This document shows positions 36,304 through 45,869 of a stretch of 64,000 bases of DNA, piece after piece. The first letter of the stretch is position 1; each line of letters starts with the position of its first letter. This stretch comes from JAWLFY01 sp041685355 (GTDB lineage: Bacteria > Planctomycetota > Planctomycetia > Pirellulales > Pirellulaceae): positions 7,505 to 71,504 of the forward strand of contig JAWLFY010000007.1 in the NCBI GenBank assembly GCA_041685355.1, written 5' to 3'. A program made the position numbers and the translations under genes. The notes beneath the pieces were generated by a model that saw only the letters and a program-made list of their open reading frames with translations, ran no database searches and was not told the DNA's origin.

Positions 36304-39300
36304 TTAGTTCGTTTCGTGGATCCGCTTGCCCTCTTCGAGGTCCCAAACGTGCAGTTCGCCCGTTTGGCCTCCGGTGACCAACGTCTTGCCGTCGGGGGTG
36401 ACGTCGACCGCGAACAGGAAGTCGGGCGAGACTTGCAGGGTGCGGATCAGTTTTCCGTTGTCGGCGTCGTGAAGCCGGACCTGGCCATCGCCGCACGCCG
36501 AAACGATTCGGTCGCTCGCGCCGACGAATCGGATGGCGGTGACCTCTTTGGGGAACCCGCCGATCGTTCGTCGTTGGCCCCCCGTTTCGACGTCCCAAAC
36601 CTTGACGGTTTGGTCCGCCGCGGCGGAGGCGATCGATTCCAGGTCGTCATTCCACGCCAACGAGAGGACGTGATGGGTGTGTCCCTCCAAGGTCCGTTTC
36701 GCTTCGCCCGAGGCGACGTCCGTCAAGCGGACGGTCTTATCGGCCGCGGACGACGCCAACGCCGTCCCGTCCGGCGAGAATCTTAATCCGAACACGGTGT
36801 CGCCGTGAATCGCACCGAAGTCGCGAAGCAGCCGGCCGTCGTCGGTGGCGAAGATCAACACCTGGCCGGACCGACTCGGCGGTCCGCTCCCGACGGCGAT
36901 CGCCAACCCGTCGGGCCGAAAGTCGATCGCCGTCGTGCGGTCGCTGATCGGTGAGTCTTGCGGCGACCCGATGGTCCGTTCGAGCTGCCACCGGGGATCA
37001 ACCTCCCACACGCTCGCGGGCGAATTCCGGTCGAACAGGCAAACGGTATCCCCGGGCCCGAACGCGACGCCGAGCGGCTCGGCGGTCGCCTCGTGCGGGG
37101 GACGGAGGACCTGCGCCGCCGTCGTCTCTCCCGCGCGATAGATTCGCGCCGTCCCGTCACGATGACGAGACGTGATCCGGCGGCCGTCGGGGCTGAAGGC
37201 GAGTCCCACCACGAGACCGGCTGGGGTGCCCCTCCGCGCTTGGTGTCGATCGAGTCGCGACCCCGATCGTTCCGTACGTCGGGACGCGGCGCGAATCGTG
37301 GCCTCGTGTTCCGGAAGCCGGGACGCGACCCGCCGTAGCCGATCGGTCGCGGTCTCGAGCGTTTGCTCCCGCTCACCGAGTTGTTTCTCGCTCGCTTCCT
37401 TTTCTTTCGCCTTCTCGTCGAGCGACTTGCGGTCCGCCTCGAGTTGCCCTTTCAATTTCGATTCGGCCTGCTGAGCATTCGCGATCGCCGCTTCGGACGC
37501 TTCGATCGCCTTTTCCGCTTCCGCGATCTCCTGCTTTCGTTTCTCGATCCGTTCCCGCGCCTGTTCCGCTTCGCGACGGGCCTTTTCGATTTCGCTTTCG
37601 GTCGCCGCGACCTTGTTCGCCGCCGCCTCTCGCTGCTGCTCCTTTTCGGCAACGTCCTCGGCCGCCTTTTCGCGGGCGGCTTCTGCCTCCGCGACCGACT
37701 TTTCTTCCACCTCGATCGCCGCGTTGATCTCCCCGGTCCGCTCGTTGAGCCGCTCGACCCGAGCCGATTGTCTTGCGAGATCGCGTTCCAGCGACGTGGT
37801 CATCAAGCCGTCCGCCGGATCACCCTGAAGCGTCTCGAGCGGTGCACCGTCGGCCAGATTCCAAATCCGGGTGACGCCATCTTCGCCCGCGGTCGCGATC
37901 CGCTTCCCGTCCGCATCGACCGCGATCGCGAGCACTTTCGCGCCGTGATCGAGCGCGCTCGCCGGCTCGCCGCCGGGCAACGAGAACCGATCGATTCGGC
38001 CCCCATCGTGGGCCACCGCCAGCGTCGTCGGATCGCCGGGGAGGAACCGGATCGCGGTCGCCGAGTCGATCGCGTCGATGGTCCCGACCGACAATCGGGT
38101 CAACTCCGTGGGGGCCGCGTCGCCGGTTTCCGATTCGTTTGCGTCTGACTCATCGGCGTCCGACTCATCGGACTCATTCGACCGTTGCGGCTCGATCGGG
38201 GCGTTCGGTCGGGACCACGACCAAAGGGCGACGCTCCCGTCCGTTCGAATGGCGGCGATTTTTGTCGCGTCGTTCGAGGCGGCCAGCCCCACCAAGGAGG
38301 TCTCCGCGGCGAGTCGGGCGGCCGCCGAGTCGGTCTTGAGGTCCCAGACCACGACGTTCCCGTCGGCGTCGGCCAGAACGAGTCGCTTGCCACCGGTCGA
38401 CAACGCCAAGCCGACCGGTCGCGATTTCGGCCTCGCGACAATCCGGGGCGGCTGGTCATTGTCAGCGTCCCAAGACTCGACATTCCCGATCGCGTCGATC
38501 CACGCCCAGGTCTTTCCCGTCGGGTCCGACGCGACCGGGCCGACGGACCGTGCGAGGGGTGAATCCGCGGGACCGAGTCTTTGGTGGACGCGTCGCCACA
38601 ACTTGACCGAGCGGAAGCCTCCGGTCGCGATTCGGTCGCCCAAAGGCGAAAACGCGACCGCCTGGATCAAGTCGACATCGGTCAGGTCCTCGCCGCGGTT
38701 CGACGCCAGTTCCGGGTCAACCAGATTGACGACCCGCTCGCCCGAACGGAGATCGAATAGCGAGACACGGTTTCCCCGCGCTCGAGCGACCCACTTCGAA
38801 TCGGGAGAGATCGCGACCGAGTAAACGGGGCGGACCGATTCCGGCAGCGGCGTCCAGTCGATCCCACCGGAGGTCGTGTCGCCCCCTTCCGCCCCCTGTT
38901 CGATCCAACGTTTCAGCAGCGCGAGTTCCCGGGGCGACAGCGGTTCCGCGTCCAAGACGTTATCTTCCGGCGGCATTACCGGGTCCTCGTGGCCACTGGC
39001 GCGGAGCCACACCGAACTCTCGTCCGGTTCTCCCGGAACGATCCCCGGTCCGCCAAAGCCGCCGGCGAGGAGCCCCGAGTGCGTCTCGAGATTCAGATCG
39101 CCCTCGGGGTCTTGTTCGAAGTGGCACGCCAGACAACTCCGTTTCAGAAACGGGACGATGTCGCGGGCGTAATCGATCGGCGTGTCGCGGTCGAGTTCTG
39201 CGATCGGACGTCCGTCTTGGTCGGGAGACGGGCCCTCGGCGAATAGACGCGAGTCGGCGAAGTGCGCGGCATCGGCCAGCCAGGTCGCGAGGCAAGCGGC

Positions 39301-39336
39301 GAGGCACACGACGAGGGATCGGGCGGGTTGGGTCAT
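36304..39336 (-). CDS. planctomycete cytochrome c-WD40-coiled-coil-WD40 protein
   Basis: A 1010-residue exported protein. Signal peptide at about 1-27 from the ATG at 39336; the frame is open further upstream but only this start gives a proper signal. A planctomycete-type cytochrome c domain has CLACH (C68, C71, H72) with DIVPFLKRS before it and PGEPDESS and MPPED after it. Then comes a WD40 block (about 150-505), a long charged coiled coil rich in Glu, Lys, Ala and Arg (about 512-682), and a second WD40 block to the end. The architecture suggests an extended scaffold with a heme at one end. The transporter gene follows 38 bp downstream. Confidence 0.87.
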   Translation of the reverse strand: MTQPARSLVVCLAACLATWLADAAHFADSRLFAEGPSPDQDGRPIAELDRDTPIDYARDIVPFLKRSCLACHFEQDPEGDLNLETHSGLLAGGFGGPGIVPGEPDESSVWLRASGHEDPVMPPEDNVLDAEPLSPRELALLKRWIEQGAEGGDTTSGGIDWTPLPESVRPVYSVAISPDSKWVARARGNRVSLFDLRSGERVVNLVDPELASNRGEDLTDVDLIQAVAFSPLGDRIATGGFRSVKLWRRVHQRLGPADSPLARSVGPVASDPTGKTWAWIDAIGNVESWDADNDQPPRIVARPKSRPVGLALSTGGKRLVLADADGNVVVWDLKTDSAAARLAAETSLVGLAASNDATKIAAIRTDGSVALWSWSRPNAPIEPQRSNESDESDADESDANESETGDAAPTELTRLSVGTIDAIDSATAIRFLPGDPTTLAVAHDGGRIDRFSLPGGEPASALDHGAKVLAIAVDADGKRIATAGEDGVTRIWNLADGAPLETLQGDPADGLMTTSLERDLARQSARVERLNERTGEINAAIEVEEKSVAEAEAAREKAAEDVAEKEQQREAAANKVAATESEIEKARREAEQARERIEKRKQEIAEAEKAIEASEAAIANAQQAESKLKGQLEADRKSLDEKAKEKEASEKQLGEREQTLETATDRLRRVASRLPEHEATIRAASRRTERSGSRLDRHQARRGTPAGLVVGLAFSPDGRRITSRHRDGTARIYRAGETTAAQVLRPPHEATAEPLGVAFGPGDTVCLFDRNSPASVWEVDPRWQLERTIGSPQDSPISDRTTAIDFRPDGLAIAVGSGPPSRSGQVLIFATDDGRLLRDFGAIHGDTVFGLRFSPDGTALASSAADKTVRLTDVASGEAKRTLEGHTHHVLSLAWNDDLESIASAAADQTVKVWDVETGGQRRTIGGFPKEVTAIRFVGASDRIVSACGDGQVRLHDADNGKLIRTLQVSPDFLFAVDVTPDGKTLVTGGQTGELHVWDLEEGKRIHETN

Positions 39337-39404
39337 GAGGCGTCGACGTGAAGGCCGTCGTCGGTGGGAAGGCGGGAGGGAAGGCGGCAACACATTCTAG
39401 CAAA

Positions 39405-39448
39405 GACAACGTTGATCGGAGGGCAAGACAACGTTGATCGGAGGGCAA
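39405..39448. repeat. tandem repeat, 22-bp unit, 2 copies
   Basis: Two perfect 22-bp copies, 39405-39426 and 39427-39448, containing ACAACGTTGATCGGAGGG. They lie in the divergent spacer between the cytochrome/WD40 gene and the DUF3365 gene. Confidence 0.9.
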
Positions 39449-39468
39449 GCTCGAGCCGGTCCCTCCCG

Positions 39469-39510
39469 CTTCGGTGGTCACCCGGTTCGCTTCGGTGGTC
39501 ACCCGGTTCG
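39469..39510. repeat. tandem repeat, 21-bp unit, 2 copies
   Basis: Two perfect 21-bp copies, 39469-39489 and 39490-39510, containing TTCGGTGGTCACCCGGTTCG. The second copy ends exactly where the -35 box of the DUF3365 promoter begins. Confidence 0.92.
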
Positions 39511-39539
39511 TTGACGCCAAAACAGGATATGGTTATCCT
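39511..39539 (+). promoter_or_regulatory. sigma-70-like promoter for the DUF3365 gene
   Basis: TTGACG (39511-39516), 17-base spacer, TATCCT (39534-39539). Transcription would begin near 39546, about 47 bases before the ATG. A direct duplication abuts the -35 box. Confidence 0.6.
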
Positions 39540-39592
39540 CTTTTGATTCGGCGTCGTCGGACGTCGACTTCGAACACAAACGGGAGAGTGAA

Positions 39593-40201
39593 ATGCGGTG
39601 CTTTGATTCGATGACCCGATCAGTCTTGATCGCTTCGGTTTGGGTCGCTTCGGTCGTGGCGATGGGCGTGTGGGCAGCAACGGCCGTTGACGCGGACGAG
39701 ACGGCGCGCGATGAGACGGCGAGGGTCGAGGCGGCGAGGGTCGAGGCGGCGAGCGACGAGGCGGCGAGCGACGAGGCGGTCCGCCGCACCCGCGAGACGG
39801 TTGAAGCGCTCGACAACATCTTCAAGCAGACGATCGTGATGATCACCGACAAGTATGTCCACGACGAGAGTGATTTCGCCGCCGGGAGCGCGGCGGTGTT
39901 GCTATTCAAAAACATCTCCGAGTCGAGCGATCAGGAGATCCGGCTGATCGACGCGACCGGCGACCCCTACGATTCGGAGAACGTCGCCCAAGACCAGTTC
40001 GAAAAGGAAGGCGTCAAGCGACTCAAGTCGGGGGCCGAGCGACACGAGCAAGTCATCGAGAAGGACGGCCGCCGACACCTCCGCGTCTTGACGCCCGTTC
40101 CGGTGGTGATGGAAAAGTGCGTGATGTGTCACGCGCACTACGCCGATGCCAAACCGGGCGAGCCGATCGGAGCGATCAGCTACACGGTTCCGGTCCGATA
40201 G
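39593..40201 (+). CDS. secreted DUF3365 (Tll0287-like) heme protein
   Basis: A 202-residue protein with a signal peptide (hydrophobic 10-30), then a repetitive Ala/Glu/Asp/Arg segment (about 35-62, five-residue repeats such as EAARV and EAASD) and a DUF3365 domain. CVMCH (C176, C179, H180) near the C terminus binds heme c. DUF3365 domains are PAS-like sensor folds found in periplasmic signal proteins; the cyanobacterial Tll0287 is the structural example. As no signalling domain is attached, it may act as a soluble redox or ligand-binding protein. Its promoter is at 39511-39539. Confidence 0.85.
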   Translation: MRCFDSMTRSVLIASVWVASVVAMGVWAATAVDADETARDETARVEAARVEAASDEAASDEAVRRTRETVEALDNIFKQTIVMITDKYVHDESDFAAGSAAVLLFKNISESSDQEIRLIDATGDPYDSENVAQDQFEKEGVKRLKSGAERHEQVIEKDGRRHLRVLTPVPVVMEKCVMCHAHYADAKPGEPIGAISYTVPVR

Positions 40202-40246
40202 CTCCTCGCGGCGGCGTCGGTAAAACATCGTGTCCGCCGCGGGTAG

Positions 40247-42094
40247 TCATTCGTCGACGAGATCTTCGACGGTTTCCTCGAGCGTGTTTCCCGTCAGGTC
40301 GATTGCGGCGACTTGGCCTTCGGGGTCGAGGATCACGGTGAACGGCATCGACACCAAACCGAAACGTTGGGCGGTTTCGTTGGCGACTCGCGCCGTCGCC
40401 GACGACGGGCTGCGGTAGCTGGGGAAGTCGATCTCGGACTGTTCGACGAATTGCCGCAGTTCTTCGCGGGAAGTCTCTTCCGGGTCGAGGTTCATCCCGA
40501 CGATCGCGACCGCATCGGGATGAGCCTCGCGAAGACGGAGCAGTCGCGGCAGGAGTTGCAACGAGTCCGGGAACCGGGAACCCCAGAACGGCATCAGGAC
40601 GACTCGGCCGCGGTACGTCTCAAACGGGAGCGGTTCGCCGGCGATCGAGTTCAGGTCGGGATCGAAGGGGCGGCCGATCACCGAACGGCGGGCGTCTCGA
40701 GCTTCGATCGCCATTTGGGCCTCGCGGTCGCGGGCGAGCGAGGGGTCCGGGAAGTTTTTCTGCAGGATCTCGTAGGTCGCATCGGCGAGGTCGTCGCGGC
40801 CCGACCCTTCGAGTTCCAGAGCGGCACCGGCGAGGTACCGGACGGTGATGATGTCGGGTGACGTCTCGATCAGGGTCGCGACCATTTCCCGCCACGTTTC
40901 GACGTCGATCTCTTCGCCGGCGACCGCGGCGGCGCGGGCCGGTTCGATCGCGTCGTACCGCACGGATCCCGAAAGGTCCGCGGCCATCCTCGCGATGTTG
41001 GGGTCTTCGGAGTCGGCGAAGCGTTCGATGATCGTCGCACGGACCGCGCGGGCTTGGTCGTCGTAGCCGTATTGCTCGAGCACCTCCCGGGCTTGCGCCA
41101 TCACGACCATCGCCGGCAGGTTCCCGTCGTCGGCCTCGGACGCCAGGTCTTGGGCTTGCTCGACGATCGCCTCGGCGCCCCCCGCGGTCCCGTGCCGAAG
41201 CGTTTCGATCGCGAACCCGAGACGGACCATCCGGCTGTCGACGCGGACCGCCCGATCGTCATGGTCGAGGTGTTCGGTCGCCAGCCGTTCCAACGCCTCC
41301 GCGGAGGGGAGGTCGCCGAGCGAGGCGAGGTGGGATAGCGACTGCAGTTCTCCACGGAGCCCGGCGGTCTGTTGCCGCTCATCGGCGCCGGGGTGTTCGC
41401 CGAGCCGCCGCGACGCCTCGAGTTTTTGCTCGATCACGTCCCGCATCCGTTCCGTCGCCTGTTCTTCGTTCATGATTCCCGCTTCGCCGCTGGCGATCCG
41501 TCGCATTTGGCGGTCCGCCTCGGCGAGGAACTCGGCGAGCTCGTCGGCGGTCAGGTCATCGCGAAGACGACGGCGTGGCTCGTCGTCGCCCCCGTTCGTC
41601 GGCGACGGTTCGGCGGCGCGGGGGGCATTCTCCGTTGCCCCATCCGCCGTGCGGTCGGCGGGCGGATCGGGCACGCCCGCGACCGGGGGCAGCATCTCGG
41701 AGGCCGGTCCGGGCTGCCCAACGGCCGATCCGCTACGTGGCGTCGTCGCGTCGCGGTCGGCTGAGCGGTCTTTCGCGTTCCGGGTCTCGTTCGCGTTCTG
41801 GGTCTCGTTCGCCTCGCCGGTATCGCGTGAGGCAGCCGGATCGTTACGGGCACCGGCATCGCTGGGGGCACCGGCATCGTTGGGGGCACCGGCATCGCTG
41901 GGGGCAGTCGGTTGCGAGTCGTCCGAACCGTCGCCCGACGTCGTTTCGCGTGATCCGCCGCAGCCGCCGACGGTTGCGAGGCAAAGGGCGATCAACAAGA
42001 CCGATCGGCGGATCGGACGGGCGAGGCCGCCGGGAGTGACTCCGGCGTCGGCGGGTCGGCGACGCGACGAATCGGGCCGTGTGGTTTCACGCAT
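40247..42094 (-). CDS. lipoprotein with C-terminal redoxin-like domain lacking the CxxC
   Basis: A 615-residue protein from the ATG at 42094. Lipobox ends at C45 (TVGGC). A long low-complexity region with APSDAG/APNDAG and ANETQN/ANETRN repeats (about 57-100) is followed by an all-helical segment (about 150-440). The C terminus (about 465-610) has the TlpA/AhpC thioredoxin fold (GEPLPFETYRGRVVLMPFWGS, later VSMPFTVILDPEG), but the redox cysteines are replaced: WGSRF stands where WCxxC is expected. It probably binds rather than reduces. The same arrangement, lipid anchor plus cysteine-less thioredoxin-like fold, recurs in the protein at 44339. Confidence 0.72.
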   Translation of the reverse strand: MRETTRPDSSRRRPADAGVTPGGLARPIRRSVLLIALCLATVGGCGGSRETTSGDGSDDSQPTAPSDAGAPNDAGAPSDAGARNDPAASRDTGEANETQNANETRNAKDRSADRDATTPRSGSAVGQPGPASEMLPPVAGVPDPPADRTADGATENAPRAAEPSPTNGGDDEPRRRLRDDLTADELAEFLAEADRQMRRIASGEAGIMNEEQATERMRDVIEQKLEASRRLGEHPGADERQQTAGLRGELQSLSHLASLGDLPSAEALERLATEHLDHDDRAVRVDSRMVRLGFAIETLRHGTAGGAEAIVEQAQDLASEADDGNLPAMVVMAQAREVLEQYGYDDQARAVRATIIERFADSEDPNIARMAADLSGSVRYDAIEPARAAAVAGEEIDVETWREMVATLIETSPDIITVRYLAGAALELEGSGRDDLADATYEILQKNFPDPSLARDREAQMAIEARDARRSVIGRPFDPDLNSIAGEPLPFETYRGRVVLMPFWGSRFPDSLQLLPRLLRLREAHPDAVAIVGMNLDPEETSREELRQFVEQSEIDFPSYRSPSSATARVANETAQRFGLVSMPFTVILDPEGQVAAIDLTGNTLEETVEDLVDE

Positions 42095-42175
42095 CGGATT
42101 GGGACCACGGGAATGAATTGGGAGCGGCAGGCACCCGGACCGTCTCACCGAGTGCTTTCAGCATATCGGGTGGGG

Positions 42176-42706
42176 TTAACGTTGGGAGTCGAGCCACGTT
42201 TCGATCGCCAACCGATTTGACGGGAACGCCATGTGGTCGAGCTGTTCGGCCGTCGGGTGCAGCCAGTGTGCCGCTTGCAATTCGCCATCTGCCAAGTGAA
42301 GGGTTTGGTGCGGCTTTGCCCGGCAGCGATAAAAAAGGTCGATCACCGGAACCCAGATTCCGCCGTACGCGTAGCGGTTCGGGTGGGTTAGCAGCAATTC
42401 CGAATCGGCCAGTTCGAGCGACGTTTCCTCGAGCACTTCGCGGCGGAGTGCCTGTTCGACCGATTCGCCCCGATCGACGAAGCCGCCCGGCAATCCCCAC
42501 AGCCCTTTGCCGGGGTTTTTCGCGCGACGAACCATCAGCAACCGTTGTTGTTCGTCGACGATCAATGCGCCCACGGCGGCGACCGGGCCGAAGAAGAGAG
42601 TCAGTCCACACGACCCACATCGAAAGGGGATCGAGCCCGGGTCATCGTTGGGCGTGGCACAGCGGGGGCAATGGAGGTACGCCGTTTCGATCGGATTTTC
42701 GTTCAT
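42176..42706 (-). CDS. Nudix hydrolase with zinc ribbon
   Basis: A 176-residue cytosolic protein. A zinc ribbon of four cysteines (C13, C16, C30, C33) precedes a Nudix fold. The Nudix box is complete (GxxxxxE from Gly75 to Glu81, then RREVLEE at 88-94 carrying the metal-binding glutamates). Proteins with this arrangement hydrolyse nucleoside diphosphate derivatives such as ADP-ribose, NADH or mRNA-cap-like ends; the exact substrate is unknown. It overlaps the upstream LarA-like gene by four bases (ATGA), so the two are coupled. Confidence 0.88.
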   Translation of the reverse strand: MNENPIETAYLHCPRCATPNDDPGSIPFRCGSCGLTLFFGPVAAVGALIVDEQQRLLMVRRAKNPGKGLWGLPGGFVDRGESVEQALRREVLEETSLELADSELLLTHPNRYAYGGIWVPVIDLFYRCRAKPHQTLHLADGELQAAHWLHPTAEQLDHMAFPSNRLAIETWLDSQR

Positions 42707-44117
42707 GGCGTCGACGGATGGATCGGATGGAGCGTCGTCCCTGCGAATTGGGCGGCCCGGAGCAAGCCCACGCTTTCGTGTCCCGCGGCGACGCGTCGAA
42801 GCTCATCGAGTCGGTCGATGACCCCCAACGACATCGATTCCACGAGGTCCGGTTCGAGACGGCTGTGGAGCAGGACACGATGTTCGGCCGTGATCGCTTG
42901 CAGTGTCGGGGCGAGCTCGGCGGCTTCGTCCCACGGCGGCAGCGGCGAGGAGTCGTCCGGCTCGAGGCTCGATTCTTCGCCGCCCGCGAGCCCTTGAGGG
43001 GGAAGTCCGGCGAGCCCGGTCCAGAGCACGATCGTGCCACCGGGGGTGACGAAGCGACGGGCGGCGGCGAGCGCCCGGGCGACGTTTCCCCAGGTCTGTT
43101 GACGCTCGTCCCCGTCGAGGCAGGCGACGACGAGGGGGGCCGGCCCGGGGGGTTGCGGCGACGAGGTCTCGGCGAAGGGGGGGGCGTCGTTGATCGCTTG
43201 CGGGGTCCCCGCCCAAACCTCGCCGGCGTTCCCGTCGGCGTCGGGCCGCACGGCCAGCATCACCAGGACCCCGAGCAACCAATCGACCTCCAAGGGCCCG
43301 ACCTGCGGAGGCCCCGGCCCCGCACCCTCCGGCCCCGCACCGTCCGGCCCCGCACCGTCCGGCCCCGCACCGTCCGGCCCCGCACCGTCCGGCGTATCCA
43401 AGCCGAGAAAACGTCGCCGCGACGAGGAGTCCGAAAAGCTCGGGAACACGCCGGTCGGGTCTTGTTGGTGGGTTCGATCCAGAGCGCGGTGGGCGACGAC
43501 CGGCAACACGAAGTCGGCGTCAACGAGTGTCCGGTTCAGATAGATCGGGTTGGCCGCAGCGTCCGCGGCGAGGTAGCTCAGCGAACCGCGGTCGGCGGCC
43601 CGATGGCGATGGAGCCTCACCGAACCTTTCGCTGACGTGCCCCGGTCGCCCAGTGACGCGGCGAGACCGGCGATCGCGTCTTCGGTCGCCTCCTCCCAGC
43701 ACACGATCTCGATCGGCGGTTCGCCCGGTTTCCAGAGCGTTTCGACGCATCCGCGAAGGACGCTCGCGAGTTCGGGAACGTTCGGGTCGACGGCCAACGC
43801 GATCCGGTCGCCCGGAACCGTCGCCTCGGTGACCGGGGGAAAGTCCGCCGGGCGGCGGAGCGCCTCGGCGACCCGCGAAGCGGCGGCGGGNNNNNNNNNN
43901 NNNNNNNNNNNNNNNNNNNNNNNNNNNNNNNNNNNNNNNNNNNNNNNNNNNNNNNNNNNNNNNNNNNNNNNNNNNNNNNNNNNNNNNNNNCGGGCGGGCT
44001 GGCATCGGGCGGGCTGGCATCGGGGCTCGGGTACTCCCAGAGCCGCCCTGAGGTGGCCTCGGTGAGCGTCTTGGCGAGCCCAGTCGCGGAGACGGGCGTC
44101 GCTTGTTGGGGTTTCAT
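42703..44117 (-). CDS. LarA-like (DUF2088) protein, interrupted by assembly gap
   Basis: Read from the ATG at 44117 (MKPQQATPVSAT...GRLWEYP), the gene runs into a 15-bp repeat (PDASP units) and then the 100-N gap. Past the gap the long frame resembles the N-terminal domain of nickel-pincer lactate racemase (PGDRIALAVDPNVPEL, PIYLNRTLVDADFVLPV, later TPGGTIVLWTGL). The two halves are in different phases as scaffolded, which only means that the true gap length is not 100. A GPDGA repeat (five copies, near 43316-43390) is a second low-complexity segment. The pincer-attached lysine is not identified, so racemase activity is uncertain. The Nudix gene overlaps its end. Confidence 0.65.
43891..43990. 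other. assembly gap, 100 N
   Basis: Exactly 100 N within the LarA-like gene. The right flank carries the 15-bp unit CGGGCGGGCTGGCAT twice (43991-44020), and the left flank is GGCGGCGGG. A collapsed minisatellite is the likely reason. Confidence 0.95.
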
Positions 44118-44177
44118 GAATCCGTTTCTTCGGTGGTGCGTGGCCGGATCGCGGGTTGTCGGCCGTCGCGAGTTGTC

Positions 44178-44229
44178 GGCTGCGGGACGCGAGTGGGTGG
44201 CTGCGGGACGCGAGTGGGTGGCTGCGGGG
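44178..44229. repeat. tandem repeat, 21-bp unit, 2.4 copies
   Basis: Two perfect 21-bp copies (44178-44198, 44199-44219) with core TGCGGGACGCGAGTGGGT and a partial third. They lie in the 221-bp divergent spacer between the LarA-like gene and the lipoprotein at 44339. Confidence 0.85.
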
Positions 44230-44338
44230 CGACTCTGTGATTGTGACGCCAGCCACCGTTTTAGTAGCCTCGTCGCTCCGCATGAAGTCGGCGATGTCCG
44301 GCGTCGGGTGACAACCGAAGTGAGCCGAGGAGTATTCG

Positions 44339-45772
44339 ATGGTCGCGCAGCGTTTCGTCCTCCTGATCGCGATCGGGGGGGCCGTGACGGTCGGGTGTCG
44401 GCCGACCGCCGACCAGTCCCGCGGGGACGAGACGGGAGCGGCCCCCGTGGTCGAAACGTCGTCCGACCGCGGCGGGGCGGTCTCGCGTGTCGCCCCACGC
44501 GACCGTTTGCGTCAAATCTTCGAGCGATACCGGACGGCGTCTTCGTACCGAGACCGCGCCGTCGTCGAGGCGGAGTCGGTCGCGACCGGTGACCGCCAGA
44601 CCGCACCGTTGGCGGTTTGGTTCGACCGCGGCACGCTGGCGGTCGCCGCGTACGACGTCCGCATCCGTTCCGAACGCGACCGGCTGCTCGCACGGATCCG
44701 CGACGAAGCGACCGACGATTTTGACTCGCAAGTTTTCCGGCGTCTCACGTCGGCGTCCGACGAGGGCGTTGACCGCCCGGCGCTGCAAGCGTTGCTCCAG
44801 GACCCCGTTTTGGCGGAACGGATCACGGGGGGGCTCGCGGGGCCGCCGCCGCAACTCGAATGGCTGTTCGCCGATGAGCCGATGTCCGGTTTGTTCGACC
44901 CCGCCGTGACGCTTCGGGATGACGGAGCGGCAGCGATCCAGGGGCGGGGCTGTCGGCAGATCGTCGCCGAGGTCGATCAGGAACGTTATCGGTTCTGGAT
45001 CGACGACGCACGCGGCTTGGTCCGCCGAATCGAGCTGCCCGACGTCACGGTCCCGGCGGCGGCATTGAAGTCGGTCGGCGGTCACGAATCGATCGTGCTA
45101 CGGGTCCGGGTCGATTTGCGGGACGCGACGTTTTCACCCCCCACCGGTCCGCCGCCGCAATTTTCCCTCCCCGAACGCCCCAAGTTCGTTCGCCGATTCG
45201 TGCCGCTTCCTCCGCCGGAGCCCGCCGCGGAACTGGGGCGTGAGCTCCCACGGTTCGCGATCGATGACGTCTCGGGTCGGCACACCTTGACCGCCGGTCG
45301 CGGCGACGGCGACGTAACCGTCCTGCTGAAAGTCGGCGAGGAGGCCGCGTCCCCGGCGGCGCTCGCGGGGTTCACCGAGTGGGTCGGCGAATTGCCCGAG
45401 CCGTTTCGACGGCGGGTGCGATTCGCGGTGTTGGCGGACGAGTCATCGCTCGTGGGGGACTCGATCTTGTCCGACGGTGAGCGGCGTTCGCGGCTTGCCG
45501 AGGAAGAAATCGCCATTTTTCCCGACCGCGTCATCGCCGGAGACCGCACGATCTCGCAGATCGCTGGCGTCGGATCGGGGGCGTTGGCGGTGATCGACGG
45601 CCGCGGCCGCGTCGCGTGGCTGCAGCCGCGAGTCATTGCGGGAGAGTTGATGACGCTCGGTGTGGTCCTCGCCGATCTGCTCGAGGGCGTCGACGTCCCG
45701 TCACGGGTCCGGGACCAATGGCGGGAAGCGATCGAGGACTACCGCGACCGGTTGGCTGCGGCGGCAGAATAG
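44339..45772 (+). CDS. lipoprotein with LolA-like (DUF2092) and thioredoxin-like domains
   Basis: A 477-residue protein. The lipobox ends at C20 (TVGC). Residues about 55-235 look like the LolA/LppX-like fold of DUF2092 (RLRQIFERYRTASSY start, then DRYRFWIDD-type strand ERYRFWIDDARGLVRRIELP). Residues about 300-470 form a thioredoxin-like domain without CxxC, with a GALAVIDGRGRVAWLQP strand. DUF2092 joined to a redoxin-like domain is common in planctomycetes. The role is probably binding or carrying a hydrophobic ligand at the membrane; this is inference. Confidence 0.68.
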   Translation: MVAQRFVLLIAIGGAVTVGCRPTADQSRGDETGAAPVVETSSDRGGAVSRVAPRDRLRQIFERYRTASSYRDRAVVEAESVATGDRQTAPLAVWFDRGTLAVAAYDVRIRSERDRLLARIRDEATDDFDSQVFRRLTSASDEGVDRPALQALLQDPVLAERITGGLAGPPPQLEWLFADEPMSGLFDPAVTLRDDGAAAIQGRGCRQIVAEVDQERYRFWIDDARGLVRRIELPDVTVPAAALKSVGGHESIVLRVRVDLRDATFSPPTGPPPQFSLPERPKFVRRFVPLPPPEPAAELGRELPRFAIDDVSGRHTLTAGRGDGDVTVLLKVGEEAASPAALAGFTEWVGELPEPFRRRVRFAVLADESSLVGDSILSDGERRSRLAEEEIAIFPDRVIAGDRTISQIAGVGSGALAVIDGRGRVAWLQPRVIAGELMTLGVVLADLLEGVDVPSRVRDQWREAIEDYRDRLAAAAE

Positions 45773-45869
45773 CCGCCGTTTGGGCTTGCACGGCCTTCGT
45801 GTTCCGCCATACTTACCCGCTTCCCAAAAAAAAGATGGGTAGCGATAAGTCCACCGAAGACGGGCGTGA

